This document shows positions 51,647 to 61,908 of a stretch of 64,000 nucleotides of DNA, piece after piece. Source of the stretch: Alteraquisediminimonas sediminicola (GTDB taxonomy: Bacteria; Pseudomonadota; Alphaproteobacteria; Sphingomonadales; Sphingomonadaceae); the NCBI RefSeq assembly GCF_019740335.1, contig NZ_JAHXZS010000002.1, forward strand, positions 248,001 to 312,000. The letters are read 5' to 3'. The notes beneath the pieces are model-generated. The model worked only from the letters and a program-made list of their open reading frames with translations, was not told the DNA's origin and searched no databases. The translations under genes were made by a program, and so were the position numbers. Numbering within the stretch: position 1 is the first letter of the stretch; the number at the start of each line of letters is the position of its first letter.

Positions 51647-52648
51647 TTAGCTACCCAGCTTCGCCGCGACCAATGCCGCGATGTCGGCTTCTGGCCGTGC
51701 GCCATAATGGGAAATCACCTCTGCCGCGCAGATCGCGCCCATCGCCAGCGACTGTTCGACGCTGCGGCCCTGCACCTGCCCCGCAAGGAACCCGGCGGCG
51801 AACAAATCCCCTGCCCCGGTCGTATCGACCAATTGCGCAATGGGTTCGGCATTGACCGAATAAATTTGATCGCCGACCATCGCAATCGCGCCATTTTCCG
51901 AACGCGTGACCACCGTCACCGGCACATGCAACGCCGTGGCCGCAACTGCGGCTTCGAAATCATCGGTCTCATGCAGCGATTTGATCTCGGTTTCATTGGC
52001 GAACAAAATATCGATCTCGCCGCCCCGGATGAGGTCGAGAAAACTGTCGCGATGGCGATCAACGCAGAAACCATCGGACAAGGTAAATGCCACTTTGCGG
52101 CCCGCGGCCCGGGCAATGGCAATCGCCTCGCGCATCGCGGCGCGCGGTTCTGCCGGGTCCCAAAGATAGCCCTCAAGATATAAAATCGCCGCCGATTCGA
52201 TCAAATCCCGATCCAGCGCGGTCGCCGGGAGAAATTGCGATGCGCCGAGAAAAGTGTTCATCGTCCGCTGGCCATCCGGCGTCACCAGAATCAAGCAACG
52301 CGCGGTCGGCGGATTGCCTTCGCGCGGTTCGGTCGTGAAGGCCACGCCCAACGCCGCAATATCATGGCGAAACACATTGCCGAGCTGGTCATTCGCCACC
52401 TGCCCGATAAAGCCGGTCTTGCCTCCCAGCGCCGCAATACCCGCAATGGTGTTGGCCGCAGAACCGCCGCTCGCTTCGATCCCCGGCGCCATTTTGGCAT
52501 ATAGGCCTTCGGCCTCTTCCGGCGTGAACAGCAATTGCATCGCGCCCTTGGCCAGCCCCTGATCGTGGAGGAATTGATCATCGGCCTGTGCGATCACATC
52601 GACAATAGCGTTACCGATGGCAACAACATCAAGGCTGGGGGCGGTCAA
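51647..52648 (-). CDS. Adenosine kinase / PfkB-family sugar kinase
   Basis: Cytoplasmic kinase of 333 residues. PfkB family: VVAIGNAIVDVIAQADDQFL start, GGSAANTIAGIAALGGKTGFIGQVANDQLG (substrate loop), and the catalytic DTTGAGDLFAAGFLAG with the Asp base. The layout matches alphaproteobacterial adenosine kinase, which phosphorylates adenosine to AMP; ribokinase-like sugar activity is possible. Start is TTG at 52648 with AGGAG six nt upstream, which settles it. Confidence 0.88.
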   Translation of the reverse strand: MTAPSLDVVAIGNAIVDVIAQADDQFLHDQGLAKGAMQLLFTPEEAEGLYAKMAPGIEASGGSAANTIAGIAALGGKTGFIGQVANDQLGNVFRHDIAALGVAFTTEPREGNPPTARCLILVTPDGQRTMNTFLGASQFLPATALDRDLIESAAILYLEGYLWDPAEPRAAMREAIAIARAAGRKVAFTLSDGFCVDRHRDSFLDLIRGGEIDILFANETEIKSLHETDDFEAAVAATALHVPVTVVTRSENGAIAMVGDQIYSVNAEPIAQLVDTTGAGDLFAAGFLAGQVQGRSVEQSLAMGAICAAEVISHYGARPEADIAALVAAKLGS

Positions 52649-52807
52649 GGCAAACTCCTGTCATCGATCAATAAGCGGCGCATCAGTGAAAAACATCAGA
52701 AATACCGCCTTGTGCTGCCCGTCCTCTAATGGCCTATCTGCCGACTGGCAATGTAGGATTGAGCGGGCAGGATTGACCAGCCCGCCTTGGCCCGCCACTA
52801 ATGGCAC

Positions 52808-53206
52808 ATGGTAAATGCTTACATCTCGCGCGCTGGCCTCGGTCGCCATCTCTTCAAGTCCGGCGCCTCTCTGGCAGCACTCATGTTGCTCACCGCATGC
52901 GGCGGCTCCAACGCCCCCGCTTTAAAGCCACTCAGCACGCCCGTGATCCGGGCGCAGCAGCCGGTGAGTGGCCTCATCGGCAGGACCGAGGCAGAGATCG
53001 TCCGTCAATTGGGAACGCCAACACAGGAAAATATCGAAAGTGGCGCGAAACGGCTGCAATTCAGCCGCAACGGCTGCGTCATCGACACCTATCTCTTTCC
53101 GCTGCGCGCGAATGGCCAATTGGTCGTGACGCATGTCGACAGCCGCCGCGTGACGGGTGAAGACCTTAATCTCGCGAATTGTCTGAAACTCTATACCGGA
53201 CGATAA
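52808..53206 (+). CDS. Lipoprotein of unknown function
   Basis: Protein of 132 residues. Lipobox LLTAC at about residue 31 after an Ala/Leu-rich signal (SLAALMLLTACGGS). The mature part (VSGLIGRTEAEIVRQLGTPTQENIESGAKRLQFSRNGCVIDTYLFPL) resembles SmpA/BamE-like small domains: Leu-G-x-P pairing after a helix. Probably anchored in the outer membrane. Convergent on rbfA. Confidence 0.75.
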   Translation: MVNAYISRAGLGRHLFKSGASLAALMLLTACGGSNAPALKPLSTPVIRAQQPVSGLIGRTEAEIVRQLGTPTQENIESGAKRLQFSRNGCVIDTYLFPLRANGQLVVTHVDSRRVTGEDLNLANCLKLYTGR

Positions 53207-53238
53207 GGACCGGCCTACCCGGCCCGCAATCCCGGTTC

Positions 53239-53658
53239 TCAATCCTCGTCGATATCCGGGCCATTCGGCGCATCCCGGTCAAGATCCTGCGCCACATGCG
53301 GGTTGGACAGCAACCGGTCGATATGCGACCCTTCATCAAAGCTGTCATCCGCAAGGAATTTCAGCTTTGCCGCATATTTCATCTTCACCTTGCGTGCGAC
53401 TTCGCGCTGAAGATAGGCGGTGTTGGTCCGTAACGCCTTCAGCACCGCCTCTTCGTCCTTGCCCAGCAACGGCTTCACAAACACGGTCGCGTGGCGAAGG
53501 TCCGGCGACATGCGGACCTCCGTCACCGACACCGGATGCTTGGCGAGAACGTCATCATGGACTTCGCCACGCGCCAGGACTTCGGAGAGCACATGACGGA
53601 CCTGCTCGCCAACGCGGAGCAGGCGGACAGAGCGTTCTGGTGGTGCAGCGGCAACCAT
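53239..53658 (-). CDS. rbfA: Ribosome-binding factor A
   Basis: RbfA of 139 residues, a KH-fold factor that matures the 16S 5' end and the 30S subunit, needed in cold. Family sequence: [84 protein letters not shown]. The ATG shares its A with the infB TGA stop, so it is translated after infB. Last visible gene of the nusA-infB operon; truB is not next. Confidence 0.95.
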   Translation of the reverse strand: MVAAAPPERSVRLLRVGEQVRHVLSEVLARGEVHDDVLAKHPVSVTEVRMSPDLRHATVFVKPLLGKDEEAVLKALRTNTAYLQREVARKVKMKYAAKLKFLADDSFDEGSHIDRLLSNPHVAQDLDRDAPNGPDIDED

Positions 53659-56435
53659 CAGATCGTCCGCGCGCGCTCTTCGACTTCAAAGGTTTCGAGG
53701 AAGTCGCCCGCCTTGATGTCGGTCGTGGCTTCCAGCGTCACCCCGCATTCGAGACCAGCACGCACTTCGGCCACATCATCCTTGAAGCGACGCAGATTGC
53801 TGATCGACCCGTTGTAGATGATGACATCGTCGCGGGTGACGCGCGCGCGCAGCGCCTTGCGGATATAGCCTTCGGTAACGAGCAAGCCCGCAGCCTTGCC
53901 ATGCTTGCCTGCCGGGAAGACCTGACGGATTTCGGCACGGCCCACGACCGTTTCGAAATATTCCGGCCCGAGTTCGCCCGCCATGCCCGAACGAATATCG
54001 TCCAGAAGGTCATAGATCACATCATAATATTTGAGCGCGACCTTGTTGCGTTCGGCAATTTCGCGCGCCTTGGCATTGGCACGGACGTTAAAGCCAAGGA
54101 TCGGCGCACCCGATGCACCGGCAAGCTGCACATCGCTTTCGGTGATACCACCCACGCCTGCATGCAGGATGCGGACCTTGATGTCTTCATTGCCAATCTT
54201 GAGCAGCGAACTGACGATCGCTTCGACCGAACCCTGCACATCGCCCTTGACGAGCACCGGATATTCGACCGCCTGCTTTTCCTTCAGCGCCGAGAACATC
54301 GATTCCAGCGATGCCGGGCCAGTGCCGGTACGCTTCTTGGTCGCGAGATCGGAACGATAAGCGGCAACCTCACGGGCGCGCGCTTCGCTTTCAACCACGG
54401 TCAGCGTGTCACCTGCCGACGGCACACCGCCAAGGCCAAGCACTTCGACCGGCATCGACGGACCCGCTTCCTTGATCTGACGACCCTTGTCGTCGATCAT
54501 CGCACGGACACGACCGCTTTCGGCACCGACCACGAAAATATCGCCGGTCTTGAGCGTGCCGCGCTGCACGAGGATGGTCGCAACCGGACCACGCCCCTTG
54601 TCGAGCTTGGCCTCAATCACCCGGCCTTCGGCCTGACGTTCCGGATTGGCGCGCAATTCCGACACTTCGGCCTGCAACTGGATCTTCTCGATCAGCTCGT
54701 CCAGACCTTCCTTGGTCTTGGCCGAGACTTCGACATCCTGCACATCGCCCGACATGGCTTCGACCACCACATCATATTGCAGCAATTGCTCGCGCACCTT
54801 CTGCGGATTGGCTTCATGCTTGTCGATCTTGGTGATCGCCACGATCATCGGCACACCCGCCGCCTTCACATGGTTGATCGCTTCAACCGTCTGCGGCTTG
54901 GGACCATCATCGGCGGCGACCACGATCACGACAATATCGGTCACATTCGCGCCGCGCGCGCGCATTTCGGTAAAGGCTTCATGGCCCGGCGTATCGAGGA
55001 AGGTAATCTTCGACTTGTCCTTCATCGTCACCTGATAGGCGCCGATATGCTGGGTGATCCCGCCGGATTCGCCGGACACCACATCGGTGCCGCGCAGCGC
55101 ATCAAGCAGCGAGGTCTTGCCATGATCGACATGGCCCATGATCGCGACAACCGGCGGACGCGGCTTCAGCGTTTCAGCAGCATCGACATCGGCATTGCTG
55201 TCGATTTCAACGTCCGAATCCGACACGCGGACAATGTTGTGGCCGAATTCGGTCACGAGCAGTTCCGCCGTATCCTGATCGATCGTCGCATTGATCGTCA
55301 CCGGCATGCCGAGCTTGAACAGCGCCTTGACCAGCGCCGCGCCACGTTCCGCCATACGATTGGCGAGTTCCTGCACGGTGATCGATTCCGGCACCTGCAC
55401 ATCGCGCACCTGCTTGACCTGCTGGCCACCACCCTGATGGGCGCGACGATCCTTTTCACGGGCACGCTTCAGCGCCGCCAATGACCGCGCACGGGCATCG
55501 CCGCCCTCTTCGTCCAACGCACGGGTGACGGTCAGCTTGCCGGACTGGCGACGATCATCGCCACCACGGCCACGGCTTGGCCGCGCCGGTTCAGGCCGCT
55601 TGAGCGCAGGCTGCGCGCCAGCCGGACGGCGGGCAGCGGCGGCACGACGTTCGCTCTCGCTCTCGCCTTCCAATTCAACGCCGCCAACCGGGGCCGCTTC
55701 TGCGACCGGCGCAGGCTGGCTTTCCGCCAGAATGCGCGCAGCTTCTTCGGCCTTGCGATTTTCTTCCATGCGGCGGCGCTCTTCTTCAGAGGCCTCCTGC
55801 TTGGCGCGTTCTTCACGACGACGCGCTTCTTCCAGCGCGGTCATGCGGGCTTCTTCTGCTTCACGCAGGAGCTTGGCCTGCAATTCCTGACGGCTCATCA
55901 AATCGCCGCCCACTGCCGGAGCGCGGGTGCGCGGTGCCGGAGCCATCGGTCGCGACGGGGCAGACCGCGCCACTGGCGCAGGTGCAGGTGCAGGCTTTGG
56001 TGCAGGGGCGGGCGCAGCGACCGGTGCAACCGGCGCAGCTTCGACAACCGGCGTCACTTCGACAACAGGCGCGGGCGCAGGTGCAGGTGCAGCTACAGGC
56101 TCGGGTGCAGCTTCAACCACTGGCGCAGCTTCGATTACAGGTGCAGCCTCTACTACCGGTGCGGCTTCAACCACCGGCGCAGGCGCGGCTTCAACCACCG
56201 GCGCGGGTGCTGGCGCAGCGACCGGCTCAGGCGCAGGTGCGATTTCCACTTCGGGTGCGGCAGCGGCAGCAGGCGTTTCACCCGGTTTGCCCACCACGCG
56301 GCGGCGCTTGACTTCGACCACCACCGTGTTCGAACGACCATGGGAGAAGCTCTGCTTCACCTGGCCGGTTTCGACAGTCCGCTTCAGGCCCAACGGCGCT
56401 CGTGTGCCCAGCTTTGGCTTGTTATCGTCGCTCAT
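53658..56435 (-). CDS. infB: Translation initiation factor IF-2
   Basis: GTPase of 925 residues that places initiator tRNA on the 30S subunit. G1 motif [22 protein letters not shown], and the NKID-like [10 protein letters not shown]-terminal [35 protein letters not shown]. The N-terminal part is long and low-complexity: AP/VVEAAP repeats at about residues 62-165 and then charged helices ([32 protein letters not shown]). The AP-rich part is common in alphaproteobacteria but long here. In the rimP-nusA-ylxR-infB-rbfA order. Confidence 0.97.
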   Translation of the reverse strand: MSDDNKPKLGTRAPLGLKRTVETGQVKQSFSHGRSNTVVVEVKRRRVVGKPGETPAAAAAPEVEIAPAPEPVAAPAPAPVVEAAPAPVVEAAPVVEAAPVIEAAPVVEAAPEPVAAPAPAPAPVVEVTPVVEAAPVAPVAAPAPAPKPAPAPAPVARSAPSRPMAPAPRTRAPAVGGDLMSRQELQAKLLREAEEARMTALEEARRREERAKQEASEEERRRMEENRKAEEAARILAESQPAPVAEAAPVGGVELEGESESERRAAAARRPAGAQPALKRPEPARPSRGRGGDDRRQSGKLTVTRALDEEGGDARARSLAALKRAREKDRRAHQGGGQQVKQVRDVQVPESITVQELANRMAERGAALVKALFKLGMPVTINATIDQDTAELLVTEFGHNIVRVSDSDVEIDSNADVDAAETLKPRPPVVAIMGHVDHGKTSLLDALRGTDVVSGESGGITQHIGAYQVTMKDKSKITFLDTPGHEAFTEMRARGANVTDIVVIVVAADDGPKPQTVEAINHVKAAGVPMIVAITKIDKHEANPQKVREQLLQYDVVVEAMSGDVQDVEVSAKTKEGLDELIEKIQLQAEVSELRANPERQAEGRVIEAKLDKGRGPVATILVQRGTLKTGDIFVVGAESGRVRAMIDDKGRQIKEAGPSMPVEVLGLGGVPSAGDTLTVVESEARAREVAAYRSDLATKKRTGTGPASLESMFSALKEKQAVEYPVLVKGDVQGSVEAIVSSLLKIGNEDIKVRILHAGVGGITESDVQLAGASGAPILGFNVRANAKAREIAERNKVALKYYDVIYDLLDDIRSGMAGELGPEYFETVVGRAEIRQVFPAGKHGKAAGLLVTEGYIRKALRARVTRDDVIIYNGSISNLRRFKDDVAEVRAGLECGVTLEATTDIKAGDFLETFEVEERARTI

Positions 56436-56444
56436 GAGCCTGTA

Positions 56445-57302
56445 TTATCCTTCATTCTCTACATCAAAGCCGGACTCGCCCGAGGATTCATCCTCTGGCT
56501 CGCCGGTTCCCATAGTCTTTCCGACAAAATTTTGCCACCGTTGAAGCGCACCCGAAACGCGGGTCGCCGCAGCAGGTGCGATCATGGCGATATGTACCAC
56601 ATTTTCGCGGCCCAATGCCATGGACAAGAGTTCGCGAGACAGCGGCGCGACCATGCCTTTGAGGTCGCTACCTTCCATATCGCGGCCCACGCGCCACAAT
56701 TGATCCAGCTTGCGTTTGCCATCCGCACCCGCATCAAGCGCATGAATCAACAAACGCACCGTGCCTTTGCGGGCGGCATCGGCAATGCGGTCGCCACCGG
56801 TCAGCAACGTTCCCGAACGCGCCTCCAGCCCCAGCCGATCAAGCGCCTGTTTCCGCAACGCATCTTCGATCCGCTGCACCAGATCATCGGGAATGACGAT
56901 CTGGCTGGTCTTGAACGCCCGAATCAACGCGCCTTTGAGCTTGCCCTTGTCGAGCGCGATTTGCAGCGTGTCTTTCGCAACGCCGATCCACGCGCCGCGA
57001 CCCGGCGCCTTGGCCCGAATATCCGGTGCAACCGCACCATCAGGACCAAGCGCCAACCTGATCAACAGATCGCGCGGCGCACGCTCGCCACTCAGGACGC
57101 AGCGGCGCTCCGGCCCGGCATCATCACCCGATGACTCCATGCCTTCCGCCGCCGAACCATCGGCTGCCAATATATCGCGATAACCGGCACCGCCCCGCTT
57201 TTTGGCGCGGGGCGGTCTGGTATCTGGTTGTGACTCTGGCCCAGGGCCAGAAGGCGTTACCGCCGTGTCATGCCGAGGGGTCCGCAACAGCGTCTCCCTC
57301 AT
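56445..57302 (-). CDS. YlxR/DUF448 RNA-binding protein
   Basis: Protein of about 285 residues between nusA and infB. The YlxR core is PERRCVLSGERAPRDLLIRLALGPDGAVAPDIRAKAPGRGAWIGVAKDTLQIALDKGK, and a C-terminal L7Ae-like RNA-binding part follows (LGLEARSGTLLTGGDRIADAARKGTVRLLIHALDAG). The start is unclear: ATG 57302 overlaps nusA by 35 nt and gives MRETLLRTPRHDTA; a shorter start MESSGDDAG at 57140 is possible; neither has a clean SD. No named function beyond the family's suggested role in RNA processing and operon regulation. Confidence 0.88.
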   Translation of the reverse strand: MRETLLRTPRHDTAVTPSGPGPESQPDTRPPRAKKRGGAGYRDILAADGSAAEGMESSGDDAGPERRCVLSGERAPRDLLIRLALGPDGAVAPDIRAKAPGRGAWIGVAKDTLQIALDKGKLKGALIRAFKTSQIVIPDDLVQRIEDALRKQALDRLGLEARSGTLLTGGDRIADAARKGTVRLLIHALDAGADGKRKLDQLWRVGRDMEGSDLKGMVAPLSRELLSMALGRENVVHIAMIAPAAATRVSGALQRWQNFVGKTMGTGEPEDESSGESGFDVENEG

Positions 57303-58884
57303 TTTCGAACCAATGGGCGCGGGCTGCCATGATGATTTCATTGCCCTGCTCTTCGCTCAGGCCATATTCACCCAGCACGCCGCCCTTGTCATCGGCCTTG
57401 CTGCCACGTTCCGGACGGTCGCCGCGTTCGCCGCGACGCGGTTCGGTGCGCGACTTGCGGGCAACGAGTTCGTCCGTGGCGAGATCGGCCAGATCATCCA
57501 GCGTCTTGATCCCGGCCTTGCCCAGCGTGACGAGCATCGCTTGGGTCAGATACGGAATTTCCGCCAGCGCATCTTCCACGCCGAGTGCGCGACGTTCAAC
57601 GCGGCTTGCTTCTTCGCGACGTTCCAGCGCTTCACCAGCACGGTTCTGCAATTCAGCGGCCAGTTCTTCGTCAAAGCCTTCAATCGCGGCCAATTCCTCG
57701 GCTTCGATATAAGCGACTTCTTCAAGTTCACCGAAACCTTCGGCCACCAGCAACTGGGCGAGCGTTTCATCCACATCCAGTTCGCGTTCGAACATGGCGG
57801 AACGATCCACGAATTCCTTCTGGCGCTTTTCGTTCGAATCCGACTCGGTCATGATGTCGATCGCCGAACCGGTCAATTGGCTGGCAAGACGGACATTCTG
57901 ACCACGACGACCGATGGCGAGCGACAATTGATCGTCCGGCACCACGACTTCGATCCGGCTTTCTTCCTCGTCGATCAGCACGCGGCTGACGGTGGCGGGC
58001 TGCAACGCATTCACCACAAAGGTGGCGGTATCCGGCGACCACGGAATGATGTCGATCTTTTCGCCCTGCATTTCCTGCACGACGGCCTGCACGCGACTGC
58101 CCTTCATGCCGACGCATGCGCCGACCGGATCAATCGAACCATCATGGCTGATCACGCCAATCTTGGCACGGCTGCCCGGATCGCGGGCGGCGGCCTTGAT
58201 TTCGATGATGCCATCGTAAATTTCCGGCACTTCCTGCGCGAACAACTTCTTCATGAAGTCAGGATGCGAGCGCGAGAGGAAAATCTGCGGCCCGCGATTT
58301 TCGCGACGGACGTTCAACACGACCGAACGGATGCGATCACCAACGCGAACAACTTCGCGCGGGATCTGCTGATCACGGCGGATCACGCCTTCGGCACGGC
58401 CCAAATCAACCACGACATGGCCGAATTCGACGCGCTTGACGACGCCGGTGATGATTTCACCCACGCGGTCCTTATATTCTTCGAACTGACGCTCACGCTC
58501 GGCATCGCGGACCTTCTGGAAGATCACCTGCTTGGCGGCTTGCGCAGCGATACGACCGAATTCAATCGGCGGCAGCGGATCGACGATATAATCGCCGACA
58601 ACGCAGCCCGGCTGCAATTTCTGGCCATCGGCCACATTGACCTGCTTGAAATAATCGTCGACCTCTTCGACCACTTCAACGACACGCCACAAGCGCATAT
58701 CGCCGGAGCGCGGATCGATCTTGGCGCGAATATCGTTTTCAGCACCGTAACGGGCGCGGGCAGCACGCTGGATCGCGTCTTCCATCGCCTCAATGACGAT
58801 TTCGCGGTCGATCAGCTTTTCACGCGCAACCGCATCAGCGATGGCGAGCAGTTCGGCCTTATTGGCGGAAATGGCAGTGGACAT
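57268..58884 (-). CDS. nusA: Transcription termination/antitermination factor NusA
   Basis: NusA of 538 residues. N-terminal RNAP-binding domain (AREKLIDREIVIEAMEDAIQRAARARYGAENDIRAKIDP), S1, then KH parts (GACVGMKGSRVQAVVQEMQGEKIDIIPWS, and VPDDQLSLAIGRRGQNVRLA), and C-terminal acidic repeats with helix-hairpin-helix (LVTLGKAGIKTLDDLADLA). It modulates pausing and termination. Starts 9 nt after rimP, and its stop region overlaps the next gene. Confidence 0.96.
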   Translation of the reverse strand: MSTAISANKAELLAIADAVAREKLIDREIVIEAMEDAIQRAARARYGAENDIRAKIDPRSGDMRLWRVVEVVEEVDDYFKQVNVADGQKLQPGCVVGDYIVDPLPPIEFGRIAAQAAKQVIFQKVRDAERERQFEEYKDRVGEIITGVVKRVEFGHVVVDLGRAEGVIRRDQQIPREVVRVGDRIRSVVLNVRRENRGPQIFLSRSHPDFMKKLFAQEVPEIYDGIIEIKAAARDPGSRAKIGVISHDGSIDPVGACVGMKGSRVQAVVQEMQGEKIDIIPWSPDTATFVVNALQPATVSRVLIDEEESRIEVVVPDDQLSLAIGRRGQNVRLASQLTGSAIDIMTESDSNEKRQKEFVDRSAMFERELDVDETLAQLLVAEGFGELEEVAYIEAEELAAIEGFDEELAAELQNRAGEALERREEASRVERRALGVEDALAEIPYLTQAMLVTLGKAGIKTLDDLADLATDELVARKSRTEPRRGERGDRPERGSKADDKGGVLGEYGLSEEQGNEIIMAARAHWFENEGDAVADPSA

Positions 58885-58893
58885 CGGGCTATC

Positions 58894-59418
58894 CTATCCT
58901 TCTACGGCAATCTTATCGGCACCATCAGCCGAAATGGGGGCCGTCGCCTTGATCAAGGCGTCGGTGAGCAAAAGCTTGGCGCTGCTGATGGCGCTAAATG
59001 GAATTTCCATCTCGCCCAATTTGGCAACGTCAAATCTGATCGTTTCGCCGTCAAGGCCAAGCAAATGGCCTTCAAGCTGCTTGCGGCCATTAATCGCCTC
59101 TTCAAGCTTGATCCGCGCCTCAAACCCGGCCCAATCCTGATAATCGGACAGGCGGGTCAATGGCCGGTCAATACCGGGCGAACTGACTTCAAGACGATAC
59201 GGAAATTCAATCGGGTCCGCCTCATCCAGCACATCCGACAAACGGCGCGACAATTCGGCGCAATCATCGAGCACGAGCTGACGGGTTTCCGGTCGTTCGG
59301 CCATGACCTGCAGCGTCGGGTCCGACTTGCCGCCAAACATGCCGATCCGGACAAGCGCCAGCCCAAGGGCTTTCACTTCCGGTTCGATCAAGGCCGTAAG
59401 GGCGGCAATATCCGTCAT
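58894..59418 (-). CDS. rimP: Ribosome maturation factor RimP
   Basis: RimP of 174 residues, for 30S subunit assembly. EPEVKALGLALVRIGMFGGKSDPTLQVMAERPETRQLVLDDCAELSRRLSDVLDEADPIEFPYRLEVSSPGIDRPL is the family N-domain. First gene of the operon rimP-nusA-ylxR-infB-rbfA. Upstream gap to the end of priA is 170 nt and should hold the operon promoter. Confidence 0.95.
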   Translation of the reverse strand: MTDIAALTALIEPEVKALGLALVRIGMFGGKSDPTLQVMAERPETRQLVLDDCAELSRRLSDVLDEADPIEFPYRLEVSSPGIDRPLTRLSDYQDWAGFEARIKLEEAINGRKQLEGHLLGLDGETIRFDVAKLGEMEIPFSAISSAKLLLTDALIKATAPISADGADKIAVEG

Positions 59419-59588
59419 TCAATTCCGTTCCAACGAATCGCCAATATCAAATCCAGCGCCGGAAAGCGGGAGCTTGCCGACCTCAGGAAATCTGACGATG
59501 TCTAGAGATGAGTCTCTTTAACCTCACTGCCGTTGAAACGCAAGGAAAAGCAGCCGCACTGCAACATGAGTGCCCCGCCCATTCCACA

Positions 59589-61787
59589 TCACATAAAGCT
59601 ATAGGGATCGACATCCACCCCGACCCGGCACCCTTTGGGTACAAATACGCCGCCCAGCCAGTCGCGCACGACGCGCTGCACCGCCACTTGGCGCTCCGCA
59701 TGCACCAACAAACGATGGCGATAACGGGTGCGTAATTTGGCCAAGGGCGCAGGCGCAGGGCCAAAGACCTGCATCCCCTTCACATGCGGCGCGGCGCGGC
59801 CAATCGCCTTGGCGAGCGCGGTCGCCTCATCCGCATCTTCGGATGAAATGACAATCGCGACAAAGCGCCCAAAAGGCGGTGCCATCGCCAATCGCCGCAT
59901 CTCGGTTTCTTCCCGATAAAACCGCGCCTCATCGCCACTGACCAACGCCCGGATCACCGGGGCTTTGGGATCATGGGTCTGGATAAACACCTTGCCCGGC
60001 TTTTCCCCGCGCCCTGCCCGTCCGGATACCTGCGCGATCTGCTGGAAACTGCGCTCCGCCGCCCGCAAATCCCCGCCTTGCAGGCCCAGATCCGCATCCA
60101 CCACCCCGACCAATGTCAGCTCGGGAAAATGATAGCCCTTGGTGATCAACTGCGTGCCCACCACGACATTGATCTCCCCCGATTCCATCCGATGAACAAA
60201 GGCCTGCGCCTTGGCGGGCGAGGACAAGGTATCGGACGTCGCCTGCACAATCGTCGCATCGGGAAACAAGCGCCCCGCCTCTTCCGCGATGCGCTCCACC
60301 CCCGGTCCGCAAGCGACCAGCGCATCCGCCTCATTGCATTCCGGGCAGTGGGTCGGCACCGGTTCGACATGGCCGCAATGATGGCACAATAAACGATGCG
60401 TGCGGCGATGCTCGACCATCCATGCGCTGCAATTCGGGCATTGGCAGCGATGACCGCAATGGCGACACAGGGTCAAAGGCGCATAGCCCCGGCGATTGAG
60501 GAACAGCAACACCTGCTCGCCCCGCGCCAGCGTCTCGGTCATCGCATTGACCAGCGCGGGCGCAAGCCAAGTCCCACGCATCGGCGGATCGGCCAACAGG
60601 TCGATGGCGGTAATTTCCGGCATGGTCGCCCCGCCGAAACGGCTGGGCAGATCCAATTGGCGATAATGGCCCTTGGCGACCTGCACTCGTGTTTCCAGCG
60701 CAGGCGTGGCCGAGGCGAGGATCACCGTGCAGCCCTCCATCCGCGCCCGCATCACCGCGACATCACGCGCATGGTAGGTCACGCCATCCTGCTGCTTGAA
60801 GCTCATTTCATGCGCCTCATCGACGACGATCAGGCCAAGCTGCGGAAACGGCAGATACAGCGCCGAGCGCGCCCCCATCACCACCCGCGCCTCGCCAGAG
60901 GCAATCGCCCGCCAACCCCGACGGCGTTCGGCATGGCGCATATCGCTATGCCAGACCATCGGCTCAACCCCGAAACGGGTAACGAAGCGATCGACAAAGG
61001 GTTCGGTCAACGCGATTTCCGGCAACAGGATCATCACCTGCCGCCCGGCCCGCAACGCCGCCGCCACCGCCTCGAAATAAGTTTCGGTCTTGCCCGATCC
61101 GGTCACGCCATGCAGCACCAATGGCGCAAAGGCCCGCCCCTCCACCGCCGCGACCAGTGCGGAAGCCACCGTCTGTTGTTCGGCAGACAAGATCGGCGCA
61201 TCGAAATCGGGATCGGGCGTGGGTAGCGCATGATCCGGCATCGGATCGGCGGCGATCAATAGCCCGGTCTTGATCATCCCCCGGATCACGGCCTCGGACA
61301 CATTGGCGCGCACCGTCAATTCGCGGACCGTGCCTTGATGGTCGCCAATCGCGGTGATCGCCTGCAACCGGCCCTCGGTCATCCGGCCCTTGCTGTCATC
61401 CCCCGCCGCATCGCCCGCGAGCTGATACTCCGGCACTTGCATGTCCGGCGAGAGCGCATCCAGCACCGGCATCGCCATTTTCAGGACCATCGCCGGGTTG
61501 GACACATAATAATCCGCCGTCCAGTCGATTAACCGGCGCAACGCCTGCGGGATCATCGGCGCATCCGCGATGGGCTGGACCGGGCGCAATTTCTTCTCGT
61601 CAAAATCCTGATGGCCATCGTCCAGATGATGGTCCCAGACCACGCCCATCACCTGACGCGGACCTATCGGCGCGCGCACAATCGTACCGGGCGGCGCAGA
61701 CACCCCCATTGGCACCCGATAATCGAGCATCGCAACGCCGCTATTCAGCAACAAGACAGGCACATTGTTCATGTTGGGATCTGCCAT
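59589..61787 (-). CDS. priA: Primosomal protein N' (PriA helicase)
   Basis: Replication restart helicase of about 732 residues from the ATG at 61787 (MADPNMNNVPVLLLNSG); the frame goes further to 61919, but the extra 44 residues have no PriA character. Helicase motifs GVTGSGKTETY (Walker A), VDEAHE (DEAH box), and HCGHRCQCPNCSAWM with the paired Cys that bind zinc, followed by CHHCGHVEPVPTHCPEC; then GTQLITKGYHFP, RAGRGEKPGKV. SD is weak. Confidence 0.95.
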   Translation of the reverse strand: MADPNMNNVPVLLLNSGVAMLDYRVPMGVSAPPGTIVRAPIGPRQVMGVVWDHHLDDGHQDFDEKKLRPVQPIADAPMIPQALRRLIDWTADYYVSNPAMVLKMAMPVLDALSPDMQVPEYQLAGDAAGDDSKGRMTEGRLQAITAIGDHQGTVRELTVRANVSEAVIRGMIKTGLLIAADPMPDHALPTPDPDFDAPILSAEQQTVASALVAAVEGRAFAPLVLHGVTGSGKTETYFEAVAAALRAGRQVMILLPEIALTEPFVDRFVTRFGVEPMVWHSDMRHAERRRGWRAIASGEARVVMGARSALYLPFPQLGLIVVDEAHEMSFKQQDGVTYHARDVAVMRARMEGCTVILASATPALETRVQVAKGHYRQLDLPSRFGGATMPEITAIDLLADPPMRGTWLAPALVNAMTETLARGEQVLLFLNRRGYAPLTLCRHCGHRCQCPNCSAWMVEHRRTHRLLCHHCGHVEPVPTHCPECNEADALVACGPGVERIAEEAGRLFPDATIVQATSDTLSSPAKAQAFVHRMESGEINVVVGTQLITKGYHFPELTLVGVVDADLGLQGGDLRAAERSFQQIAQVSGRAGRGEKPGKVFIQTHDPKAPVIRALVSGDEARFYREETEMRRLAMAPPFGRFVAIVISSEDADEATALAKAIGRAAPHVKGMQVFGPAPAPLAKLRTRYRHRLLVHAERQVAVQRVVRDWLGGVFVPKGCRVGVDVDPYSFM

Positions 61788-61908
61788 AGAGCATCGTGCG
61801 GAAAAGTGGGAACCGGTTTTCCGATAACATGATGCGGCAAAGCTAGGCCCTTGTGTCGATGCGGGCAAAGGCAGACAATCACCACCGAACAATATGGAGA
61901 GCAAAGCC

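Noticed and set aside
53367-55484. 705-residue open frame opposite infB
   Set aside because: It is the antisense frame of a GC-rich conserved gene, with Arg/His/Asp-rich composition and no domain; infB is certain.
57202-59505. 767-residue open frame opposite nusA and rimP
   Set aside because: Antisense shadow of nusA/rimP codon bias; the protein has no recognisable fold.
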